Positions 25,144 to 33,188 of a stretch of 64,000 bases of DNA are shown here, in pieces. The stretch is from Erysipelotrichales bacterium (GTDB lineage Bacteria > Bacillota_I > Bacilli_A > Erysipelotrichales > Erysipelotrichaceae), in contig CAJTFG010000001.1 of NCBI GenBank assembly GCA_910575705.1, positions 619,216-683,215 of the forward strand, in the 5' to 3' direction. The translations under genes were made by a program, and so were the position numbers. Each line of letters opens with the position of its first letter. The stretch's first letter is position 1. The notes under the pieces are model-generated. The model had not been told where the DNA came from, made no database searches, and was given only the letters and a program-made list of their open reading frames with translations.

Positions 25144-26499
25144 ATGAAATCAGCAATTGTGTTAGCTGCCGGAAAAGGCACGAGAATGAAATCGGCTTTG
25201 AATAAGGTAATGCATCCTGTCTGTAATAAACCGATGATCGGGCATATCGTTTCTGCATTAAAAAAATGTGATGTTGAAAAGATCGTCGTCGTTGTCGGAC
25301 ATGGTGCTGAAGACGTAAAGGAATACTTAAAGGATGATGTGATGTATGCATTGCAGTCACCGCAGCTTGGTACAGGTCATGCGGTTATGCAGGCAAGTCA
25401 GCTGGAAGGATCGGACGGCGATACGATCATTTTGTGTGGAGATGGTCCGCTCATTCAGCCGGAAACCATCCAGAAAGCGTTTGAAGAGAATAAGGAGTAT
25501 TCTTTGACGGTACTGACATCTGTTTTGCCGGATGGAGAGCGTTATGGGCGGATCGTTCGTGATGCCGCTGGCAATGTGGAGAAAATCGTAGAAGCAAAAG
25601 ATTGTACGCCGGAAGAACTGGAGATCAAAGAGATCAATACCGGTATCTTCTGCTTTAAGACAAAAGAGCTGTTTGAAGGATTAAAAGAGATTCGCAATGA
25701 TAATGCACAAAGCGAATACTATATCACGGATCTGGTAGAAATCTTTAATAAAAAAGGATTAAAAGGACATGCGATGATCGTTGACGATCCTGAAGAAACC
25801 ATGGGTGTCAATGACCGTGTCGATCTTGCCAAAGCACAGAAATGGATGAAGCGTCGCATCAATGAGCGTCATATGTACAACGGAGTAACGATCATAGATC
25901 CGGAGCATACATATATTGATGCCGATGTGGAGATCGGACAGGATACGGTAATCTATCCGAATGTATTTTTGCAGGAACATACAAGGATCGGGAATAATGT
26001 GACTATTTTGCCGAATTCTTTTTTACGTAATGCAGAGATTGCTGATGATGTGACGATCGACAGTTCAAAGATCGTAGAAAGCAAGGTTGGTAAAGGAAGT
26101 ACGGTTGGACCGATGAGTCATCTTCGCAATCAAACGGAAATATGTGAGAACTGCCGTATCGGGAACTTTGTGGAGTTTAAAAACAGTCATTTTGGAAATG
26201 GCAGTAAATGTGCACATCTGACATATATTGGAGACAGTGATTTCGGAGAAAGGATCAATGTCGGCTGTGGTGTCGTAACAGTGAATTATGATGGCAAGCA
26301 TAAATTCCGTACGACGGTAAAAGACGGTGCATTTATCGGCAGTAACTGTAACCTGATCGCGCCGGTCACGATCGGTGAAAACGCATTGCTGGCGGCCGGA
26401 TCTACGATTACGGACAGTGTGCAGGATGGCGATATGGGGATTGCCCGATCTCGACAGAGCATAAAACCGGGTTTCGGTACAAAATACAAGAACAAATAG
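25144..26499 (+). CDS. glmU: Bifunctional GlmU (UDP-GlcNAc synthesis)
   Basis: 451 residues. The N-terminal uridylyltransferase domain has LAAGKGTRMKSALNKVMHPV and LCGDGPLI; the C-terminal left-handed beta-helix acetyltransferase has hexapeptide repeats and NYDGKHKFRTTVKDGAFIG. It makes UDP-GlcNAc, the precursor for MurA (7.8 kb) and for the capsule sugars. The start at 25144 follows GTGGAGG. It is 16 bp before prs, a common Gram-positive pair. Confidence 0.94.
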   Translation: MKSAIVLAAGKGTRMKSALNKVMHPVCNKPMIGHIVSALKKCDVEKIVVVVGHGAEDVKEYLKDDVMYALQSPQLGTGHAVMQASQLEGSDGDTIILCGDGPLIQPETIQKAFEENKEYSLTVLTSVLPDGERYGRIVRDAAGNVEKIVEAKDCTPEELEIKEINTGIFCFKTKELFEGLKEIRNDNAQSEYYITDLVEIFNKKGLKGHAMIVDDPEETMGVNDRVDLAKAQKWMKRRINERHMYNGVTIIDPEHTYIDADVEIGQDTVIYPNVFLQEHTRIGNNVTILPNSFLRNAEIADDVTIDSSKIVESKVGKGSTVGPMSHLRNQTEICENCRIGNFVEFKNSHFGNGSKCAHLTYIGDSDFGERINVGCGVVTVNYDGKHKFRTTVKDGAFIGSNCNLIAPVTIGENALLAAGSTITDSVQDGDMGIARSRQSIKPGFGTKYKNK

Positions 26500-26515
26500 G
26501 AAAGAGGACGTAAAC

Positions 26516-27469
26516 ATGAATAAGAACACAGTTGTATTCGCTTTGACATCCAGTGTTGATCTGGCAAACGAGATCGCGGCAACACTGGGAATTCCATTGG
26601 GATTATGTGAGGTTAAACATTTTGCCGATGGAGAAATCATGGTAGAGCTTGGTGAATCTGTTCGTAATAAACATGTATATATCGTACAGTCTACATGTAA
26701 CCCGGTTTCCAGCAATCTGATGGAAGTCTTGATTGCGATTGATGCCTGCAAACGTGCCAGTGCGGCACATATTACCGTGGTAATGCCTTATTTCGGGTAT
26801 GCCCGTCAGGATCGCAAGGCAAAACCAAGACAGCCGATCACTTCTAAACTGGTAGCGGATCTGTTGGAAAAAGCAGGGGCTCATCGTGTGATTACTATGG
26901 AGCTGCATGCTACACAGATTCAGGGATTTTTCAATATTCCGGCGGATGATATTTCTGCGATCGGATTGCTTGGTGACTATTTCAAGCATAAGGATCTGAA
27001 AGATGTGGTCGTCGTATCTCCGGATCATGGAGGAACGACGCGTGCCAGAAAATTAGCAGAAGCGCTTCATGCGCCTCTTGCGATCATAGATAAACGTCGT
27101 CCGAAGCCGAATGTTGCGGAAGCGATGCATCTGATCGGTGATGTTGAAGGGAAAGTTGCTATTATGGTAGATGATATCGTAGATACGGCCGGTACCTTGA
27201 TGACAGGTATTCAGATGCTGTATGATAAAGGAGCTACGGAAGTATATGCTTCTTGTATCCATGGCGTTTTATCCGGCCCTGCTATCGAGCGTTTGAGAGA
27301 AAGCAAGGTCAAAGGCTTCGTTTGTACGAATACGATTTCACAAGATCAGAAGAAAGAGAATTTCCCGGAAATGACCGTGCTGTCTGTGGGAAAGATTTTG
27401 GGTGAAACGATCAAAGCAATGGAAGAGAGCCGTTCTGTAGGGAATGTATTGAAGGAGTTATTTAACTAA
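26516..27469 (+). CDS. prs: Ribose-phosphate pyrophosphokinase
   Basis: 317 residues. It makes PRPP from ribose 5-phosphate and ATP. Seen: RKAKPRQPITSKLVADLL, metal-binding ELHATQIQGFF, and the PRPP-binding IMVDDIVDTAGTL. RBS GAAAGAGG upstream. Co-transcribed with glmU. Confidence 0.94.
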   Translation: MNKNTVVFALTSSVDLANEIAATLGIPLGLCEVKHFADGEIMVELGESVRNKHVYIVQSTCNPVSSNLMEVLIAIDACKRASAAHITVVMPYFGYARQDRKAKPRQPITSKLVADLLEKAGAHRVITMELHATQIQGFFNIPADDISAIGLLGDYFKHKDLKDVVVVSPDHGGTTRARKLAEALHAPLAIIDKRRPKPNVAEAMHLIGDVEGKVAIMVDDIVDTAGTLMTGIQMLYDKGATEVYASCIHGVLSGPAIERLRESKVKGFVCTNTISQDQKKENFPEMTVLSVGKILGETIKAMEESRSVGNVLKELFN

Positions 27470-27483
27470 GAGAGGATTTTGAT

Positions 27484-27840
27484 ATGCTGGAACACTTTAT
27501 TGTTACATGGCTGCCGGAGGCTGTATCCATATTGGAGATCATCGGTATTATCGTAATCTTTGTAGGATCTATTAAAGCTTTTGTACATTATGTGATCAGC
27601 ATATGTACGCAGCGTCGCTTTTCCATTAAGATAGAACTTGCCAATGCCTTGGCTTTAGGGTTGGAATTTAAGATGGGAGCGGAGATATTAAAGACGGTTT
27701 TAATTCGAGAGATGTCGGAAATTTATATTTTGGGTGCTATTATCCTTCTGCGTGCTTTTCTGACGGTGTTGATTCATTTTGAGGTAAAAGCGGAAATGCA
27801 GCATGGAGATAGTAGCGAAGCTTCTTTGAATAATTATTAG
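27484..27840 (+). CDS. DUF1622 family membrane protein
   Basis: 118 residues with two to three hydrophobic segments, recognised by the pattern RFSIKIELANALALGLEFKM and a late LRAFLTVLIHFEV. The function is unknown. It is 14 bp after prs and is closed by a perfect terminator, so it is the last gene of the glmU-prs transcription unit. Confidence 0.8.
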   Translation: MLEHFIVTWLPEAVSILEIIGIIVIFVGSIKAFVHYVISICTQRRFSIKIELANALALGLEFKMGAEILKTVLIREMSEIYILGAIILLRAFLTVLIHFEVKAEMQHGDSSEASLNNY

Positions 27841-27879
27841 GAAATAAAAAGAAATGAGTTTATCATTTCTTTTTATTTG
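27841..27879 (+). terminator. Terminator after DUF1622 gene
   Basis: AAATAAAAAGAAATG and CATTTCTTTTTATTT are perfect complements around AGTTTAT. Confidence 0.85.
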
Positions 27880-27940
27880 ACTTTATTGTTATTGAAATGG
27901 AATTCCCGTATAATAAAGATGAAAGCGGGAGGTGTTCTTC

Positions 27941-28558
27941 ATGTCAGAGAAACGGATCGTTACAATCAGCCGCCAGTTCGGCAGCGGCGGAAGAGAAGTC
28001 GGAAAGAAATTGGCGGATCATCTTCATATTCCTTTTTACGATAAAGAATTGATCGAATTAGCCGCAAAGGAAAGCGGTATTGATCCGGAATTATTTGAAG
28101 AAGACCAGGGAAAGATCGGAAAAGGATTTCAGCTGTTGAATACAATAGGGTTTTCGTTAGGAAGTCCGATCACCGGTATCAGTGAAATGTCCCTTAGTGA
28201 TCGCATGTTTTTGATTCAGACGGAGATCATGGAACAGCTTGCGGAAAAAGGGTCATGTATCCTTGTCGGACGTTGTGCGGATTACATACTTGCGGATCGT
28301 GATGATGTTATTAATATATTTATACATGCCGATATGACAGATCGCATCCATCGTGCGGAAACGGATTATGCGATCAAAGAAAGAAATATGGAAGCTTACG
28401 TGAATAAGATCGATAAACGCAGAGCGAATTACTATAACTATTATACCGATCGCAGATGGGGTGCGGCGGATAATTACGATGCTTGTCTGAATACAAGTAC
28501 ATTTGGCATTGACGGAACTGCGAATATCATTGAGGTTTTATTAAAAAGTAATCATTAG
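27941..28558 (+). CDS. Cytidylate kinase-like family protein
   Basis: 205 residues. N-terminal P-loop SRQFGSGGREVGKKLAD, then FYDKELIELAAKESG and CILVGRCADYIL, as in the AAA_26 / cytidylate kinase-like family. It is not the canonical Cmk, lacking its usual N-terminal IDGPAGSGKS motif; the substrate is unknown. The start at 27941 follows GGGAGGTG. A hairpin ATATGTCC/GGGACATAT with Ts (28587-28623) terminates it next to array D. Confidence 0.82.
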   Translation: MSEKRIVTISRQFGSGGREVGKKLADHLHIPFYDKELIELAAKESGIDPELFEEDQGKIGKGFQLLNTIGFSLGSPITGISEMSLSDRMFLIQTEIMEQLAEKGSCILVGRCADYILADRDDVINIFIHADMTDRIHRAETDYAIKERNMEAYVNKIDKRRANYYNYYTDRRWGAADNYDACLNTSTFGIDGTANIIEVLLKSNH

Positions 28559-28586
28559 TATAATAGTGGAATATTGATAAAGTTAT

Positions 28587-28623
28587 GATATGTCCTTGTA
28601 TGATCAGCAGGGACATATTTTTA
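28587..28623 (+). terminator. Terminator before array D
   Basis: ATATGTCC pairs with GGGACATAT, followed by TTTTT. Confidence 0.65.
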
Positions 28624-28629
28624 TGTTAT

Positions 28630-28922
28630 CTCTGTATGGTATGTAGAACTGTAATACGTATTATAGCTATCTAATTCATGCAGAGCCGGACGCTGATAAG
28701 GATACACATTAGATGTTGTCGGATTTGCCCAGACAGAATCCAGATGACCGCCGGAATATATTGCGGTAGCTTGCTTTCTTGTATCTCTGGTAAAGAGAGA
28801 GGACGTCACAAAGAATATTTTAATATTTGTATTTGGCTGATCCCATACAAAACTGATATCCTTAGAACCTTTTAAACTCGTATCCTGTATAGCCTTGATT
28901 TTATGATAAACAGAAATCGTGC
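28630..28922 (-). repeat. Cassette D1
   Basis: TIS 28912-28922, QRPAL 28681-28695, hairpin from 28630 with inner arms AACTGTAATAC and GTATTATAGCT. Open frame from TISVYHKIKAIQDTS to SNVYPYQRPAL, tail HELDSYNTYYSST, stop at 28621-28623. It is the only body here with IKIFFVTSSLFT in the central position. Confidence 0.8.
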
Positions 28923-29013
28923 GGTTATAAAGAGACTGCAAGTAATAGTGTCATCTACCTTATAAGGATAACAGATACTATATAAAAATGTATTCATAAA
29001 AGGTAAAAACATC

Positions 29014-29331
29014 CCTTTGTACTCTATATAGAACCATAATGCTTATCATGATTGTCGAATGTATACAAAGCCGGACGCTGATAGGATTCATAGCTGGATT
29101 GGGGTAAAGATCCCATATATGTATCCCAACGTAAAAGAGAACCGTAAGATTGAGAGCCTAATGCCCTTGTGGGGATATATGCCGTAGCCAACCAAAACGG
29201 TTCATGTTGATATTTGGTCGTATGCTGAAACCAAAATGCCAGGTCGCGAGAACCATCCGGGCAATTCCACCCATCCGGACATTCCTTTAAAACGACTGCG
29301 GTCACAATACCGCGTATGGCAGAAATCGTGC
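29014..29331 (-). repeat. Cassette D2 (compensated hairpin)
   Basis: TIS 29321-29331, QRPAL 29066-29080, hairpin from 29014. The outer stem reads CTTTGTA with TACAAAG instead of the usual CTCTGTA with TACAGAG: both partners changed together. QRPAL is kept since the change falls in the third base of Ala-Leu (CTT-TGT). Open frame from TISAIRGIVTAVVLK to YESYQRPAL, tail YTFDNHDKHYGSI, stop 29024-29026. Cys pair CPDGWNC. Confidence 0.8.
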
Positions 29332-29553
29332 TATAGCTGATCCGAGAAGGGAAAAAGAGAATGAAAAGCCTACCTTTATAAAAAGGATATCAAATAATAT
29401 ATAAAAAATTATTAGTAAATATTGGAAATGTATATCCTCTCCATGGTAAACGAATCCCACCTTACAAAGGAATCCTTAGCCTCATTTTTCTTTTACCTTC
29501 TCCTCACCATTTTGACCGAATCCCTTTCCTCACCTTTGTGACCGAACACCAAT

Positions 29554-29845
29554 CCTCTGTATGTTGTTTGAACCATGAACCCATCATAGTTATCCAATTT
29601 GTACAGAGCCGGACGCTGATATCTGGTATCGAATATACTGGCCATACCGCAATCAATATTCCCAAGTTGGTAGATAGCACCAACTGTCTTGAGGATGATC
29701 TCATCCTTGCGAATTCCCGGAGAAGAAAGGAAAGCGCCTTCGAAGGGATTTTCGGGAAGCAATGCCCATTGAAACAGCGGATCTGATGTTCCCGAGAAAC
29801 TGGCTCCGACAATAGGGATTATTTTATGTTTAAGAGAAATCGTGC
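29554..29845 (-). repeat. Cassette D3
   Basis: TIS 29835-29845, QRPAL 29604-29618, hairpin from 29554 with a slightly shortened inner loop. Open frame from TISLKHKIIPIVGASF to IFDTRYQRPAL, tail YKLDNYDGFMVQ, stop at 29493-29495. The body differs from B2 at only a few positions, but the hairpin and tail differ. Confidence 0.82.
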
Positions 29846-29967
29846 GGATACTGTAAATGGATATATCTACCTTCTTTTATATTCTAACAGATCATGGTCG
29901 TTATGGAATGCTAATATAGGATATTGCTCTTGTTATATGGTAAAAAAATGCTGCTTACACAGCATTT

Positions 29968-32900
29968 TTAATGAATCGGTATCATTTGATGTAAATGAAG
30001 AGAATAGATATAGGAACGGATCGTATGATCCGGATACAGCAACTGTATCGCATGTGTATATGTTTTCAATTGCTGCTGATACATATTGATAAACTGATCG
30101 GGCTGTTCCATCCGATCGGTCTTGAAGTCGAGAATATAGACCATATCCTTTGAAATGGCGATAAAGTCGATAAACCCATGGAGAATCTCTTCTTTGTCCT
30201 GTACCATATAAGGAAGCTCGTGATAATGCTCTAATTGCATGATCGTTTCGTAAAGCGCATCATGAGCAAGCATACGCAGACTCTCTATATCTTGTTTAGT
30301 GACAGGATATTGTTTTTGTTGTGCGTATCGTATGATATCCGCCTCATTGTATGGGAACGGAACTTGTGCGATCAATTCATGGATCCATGTCCCATGCTGC
30401 ATTTCCGTATGTTCCCAAAGATCCAGTTTCGGCAATTCCCTAGGTTCTTTGGTATTGCTGGCAGTAGAGAAAGAGATCGTATGGATCGGCTTTTGATAAA
30501 CCGATATCGGCTGTGGGGATGATATTTCTTTCTTCGCTGTACGAAAAGGCCAGCGTCTGAGATAGCGTTTGATTTCCAACAGCGGTGAATGCTGTTCATA
30601 AAAGGATTGGAGGATCCATGAAGTGTATCCGTTTCGTTCATATACGGAAGCGGTTGTACAGCTTTCTTCGTAATCTTCCATACTTTTAATGCAGTCGACA
30701 ATATGCATCTGTTGCTGCGCTCTGGTGAGAGCGACATATAAGATGCGCATTTCTTCCTCTAGTTCTTCTTTGTTTTTCTTATGTTCAACGGCAATGCGAA
30801 ACGGTGTGGTACGTATATAGCGGTTAGGAAGGTCAACTTGTTTCATGGCGATGCCGAGATCGCTGTCACTGATGCAGAGATCTTTGCATTCGATCGCTGT
30901 CTGTTCCGTACTGGACCATAGGAAGACGACCGGAAATTGCAGCCCTTTGGATTGATGAATGCTCATTACTCTTACGACGTTCTCATCACTGCCGATGGGA
31001 ATTGCTTCCGCACTCTGAGCATCCTTTATATTTTCAATCATATGAAGAAAGGAAGAAATAGAGCCTGTCTGTTCTTCTTCAAAACGCAGTGCTTTTTCCA
31101 GAAGCAGATCGAGGTTTGTCTTTTCCTGCATAGTCGTGTAGGAGGCATAAAAACCATTGTGCTCGTAAATTGCATATAACGCTTCGCTTAGCGTTGCTTC
31201 TTTCACTTGGGTACGCAATTCATCAAGTTGGACGAATCCGGGGAATGGATGTTCCTTATAATAATGATAAAAGCTTTCTTCTTTTTCCATGCGCAGGCGG
31301 GCATCGGTAATCTGTATCGTATCCATCATGGCAAGCGGAGAAAGAAGAACGGCTAAACAAGATATATCATCATGTGGAGAAAGACTGAATTTTAAAAACG
31401 ATAATACAGTCTGCACGGCATTCGATTGATAAAAACCGTATTTGATATCGACAAAGCAAGGGATGTTTCGTTCATCAAAAGCGGCTTTCATATCGTTTTT
31501 GCGGGCATTGCTGCGTACGAGAACAGCGAAGTCTTTCCATGAACGATGTTCTTTTTCTTTTATTTCGAGGATGGTATCGGCGATAAAGGCAGCTTTGAAA
31601 TCATGTTTTGAATAGATGGTGTGATCATACTCATTGATGGTATTATGATCGATCGAATGAAAGACGACAGGCACATTTTTTTGCAGTTGGTCTTCTGTGC
31701 CGGTTTCTACATGATCTTCCTTGCGGTAACTGCCTTCAAATCCTTTTAGGTTCATCAGATGATCAAATAAGGTATTGCTGAAGTCTACGATCGTTTTTTT
31801 GGATCGGTAATTATTACTTAAATAGATCACTTCGTCGTGTTCCGTGCGATGATCGATCAACCCTTGCATCAATCGGGGACGGGCATGACGAAACCCGTAG
31901 ATAGACTGCTTGATATCACCGACGCGGAAGACGTTGTTTTTGCGGCTGATCAGGCGAACGAGGGTATCTTGCACATCATTGCTGTCCTGGAATTCATCTA
32001 CCATGATCTCCGCAAACAGCTCTTGATATTTACGGGCGATGCTTCCGTTTTCCGCTTTCAGTATCGCAAGAGCATAATGCTCCATATCGTTGAAGTCGAT
32101 GACTTTCTGCTGTTTCTTGATACTGCTGTATGTTTGGCGGTAATCTTGACAAAGCTCGATCAGTTTCCAGATGGATGGCTGTAGTTTTCGGATATCGGAG
32201 AGGAAAGTATGCTCGTCAAATAAAAGAGCGAGCAGATCATCTTCCAATTGCTGAATGTACTTTCTTGTTTTTGTATAAAAGGCATCGTCCTTATCCGGAG
32301 GAGTAGGAACGATCGCATGACAGACGGCGATGAAATTCTGGCGGAAAAGCGGATAGTCGCGTGTGCGCAAGGCATCGTTACATGGAGATATCGCTGTTAG
32401 CTTATGAAACATCTGCTCCTGTTTTTTTGTTTCTTGTGGGTAGAGGTGTAAAAGCCGCTGATGGATCTTTTGCAGTTTTTCTTCATACAGCAGGATCTGT
32501 GTTTTTAAATAATCGTAGAAAACATATAGGATGTCTTCTTCCAAGTCGTTAAGCTGAGAATATGTACGATAACGGTTTTTGCATTGTGTCAGCCATGCTT
32601 CTGGTTCTGCCTTGGCGGCAGCTGTTTCTGCCAGAGAACGAATAAAAGAAGTGAGCTGTTCATCATTTTCGGGGCGTGCCGAAAACTGTATGCATAGCTG
32701 TAAAAAAGCATCATCATGAAATGCATATTGTTTTTTCATAACTGTTTCCATCGCTTGCTGTTGATAGAACGTCATTGCCGCGTTATCCATGATATGGCGG
32801 ATGCGTTCTCCGTCTAATCCGATGATGTAATAATATTTTTGAACGATGGAGAGACAAAAGGAATGAATCGTAGAAATATGTGCATTTTGCAGTTCGCTGA

Positions 32901-33174
32901 GTTGTCTGCGAATGTAGTTTTTTTCCTCTTCGCATTCCGCGTGTTGCAGAAGCGCATGCAGTTCTTTTGCCAGTCGTTTTTTCATTTCGCTGGCTGCCGC
33001 TTCCGTAAACGTCATGGCCAGAATAGAGGAAACGGGAATGCGATCACGGATGACGAGATCGATCAAGCGAGCAATCAAAACAGTCGTCTTTCCGCTTCCC
33101 GCAGAAGCGGAAACGAGGATATTCTTATGCTTGGTCGTGATTGCTTTTTGCTGCTGTGTGTTCCATTGGGGCAT
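29968..33174 (-). CDS. addA: ATP-dependent helicase/nuclease subunit AddA
   Basis: About 1068 residues. UvrD-type helicase with Walker A VSASAGSGKTTVL, motif II VDEFQDSND, later MSIHQSKGLQFPVVF, and a C-terminal RecB-type nuclease with HGFIDFIAI and YILDFKTDR. With AddB it processes double-strand ends for RecA-dependent repair. I prefer the ATG at 33174: AAAGGAGG lies seven bases before it, whereas the in-frame GTG at 33183 sits on that site. It is shorter than the B. subtilis protein (about 1230 residues). Encoded right after addB. Confidence 0.93.
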   Translation of the reverse strand: MPQWNTQQQKAITTKHKNILVSASAGSGKTTVLIARLIDLVIRDRIPVSSILAMTFTEAAASEMKKRLAKELHALLQHAECEEEKNYIRRQLSELQNAHISTIHSFCLSIVQKYYYIIGLDGERIRHIMDNAAMTFYQQQAMETVMKKQYAFHDDAFLQLCIQFSARPENDEQLTSFIRSLAETAAAKAEPEAWLTQCKNRYRTYSQLNDLEEDILYVFYDYLKTQILLYEEKLQKIHQRLLHLYPQETKKQEQMFHKLTAISPCNDALRTRDYPLFRQNFIAVCHAIVPTPPDKDDAFYTKTRKYIQQLEDDLLALLFDEHTFLSDIRKLQPSIWKLIELCQDYRQTYSSIKKQQKVIDFNDMEHYALAILKAENGSIARKYQELFAEIMVDEFQDSNDVQDTLVRLISRKNNVFRVGDIKQSIYGFRHARPRLMQGLIDHRTEHDEVIYLSNNYRSKKTIVDFSNTLFDHLMNLKGFEGSYRKEDHVETGTEDQLQKNVPVVFHSIDHNTINEYDHTIYSKHDFKAAFIADTILEIKEKEHRSWKDFAVLVRSNARKNDMKAAFDERNIPCFVDIKYGFYQSNAVQTVLSFLKFSLSPHDDISCLAVLLSPLAMMDTIQITDARLRMEKEESFYHYYKEHPFPGFVQLDELRTQVKEATLSEALYAIYEHNGFYASYTTMQEKTNLDLLLEKALRFEEEQTGSISSFLHMIENIKDAQSAEAIPIGSDENVVRVMSIHQSKGLQFPVVFLWSSTEQTAIECKDLCISDSDLGIAMKQVDLPNRYIRTTPFRIAVEHKKNKEELEEEMRILYVALTRAQQQMHIVDCIKSMEDYEESCTTASVYERNGYTSWILQSFYEQHSPLLEIKRYLRRWPFRTAKKEISSPQPISVYQKPIHTISFSTASNTKEPRELPKLDLWEHTEMQHGTWIHELIAQVPFPYNEADIIRYAQQKQYPVTKQDIESLRMLAHDALYETIMQLEHYHELPYMVQDKEEILHGFIDFIAISKDMVYILDFKTDRMEQPDQFINMYQQQLKTYTHAIQLLYPDHTIRSYIYSLHLHQMIPIH

Positions 33175-33188
33175 TCCTGTCACCTCCT

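Larger units (their letters stand above)
28630..29845 (-). other. Cassette array D (three silent cassettes)
   Basis: Three units in the gap between the cytidylate-kinase-like gene (+) and addA (-). D2 carries a compensated base-pair change in its hairpin. The D2-D3 linker holds tandem 20-30-bp units (cctcacctttgtgaccgaa and variants). D3 is a near copy of B2. No cassette is found from here to the end of the window. Confidence 0.8.

Noticed and set aside
1012..29845. Cassette hairpins as intrinsic terminators
   Set aside because: Stems are AT-rich with interruptions, no T run follows on either strand, and the sequence after the stem is a conserved coding motif.
1012..29845. A standard diversity-generating retroelement
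   Set aside because: No reverse transcriptase, template repeat or adenine-specific variation was seen in the window; bodies differ throughout, including indels.
1012..29845. A classical integron
   Set aside because: No integrase gene is in the window and the sites do not match the RYYYAAC/GTTRRRY core; units are gene ends, not whole genes. The likeness to attC is structural only.
31837..32184. Long plus-strand frames inside addA and addB
   Set aside because: They are shadows of the minus-strand genes, with no ribosome sites or recognisable domains.
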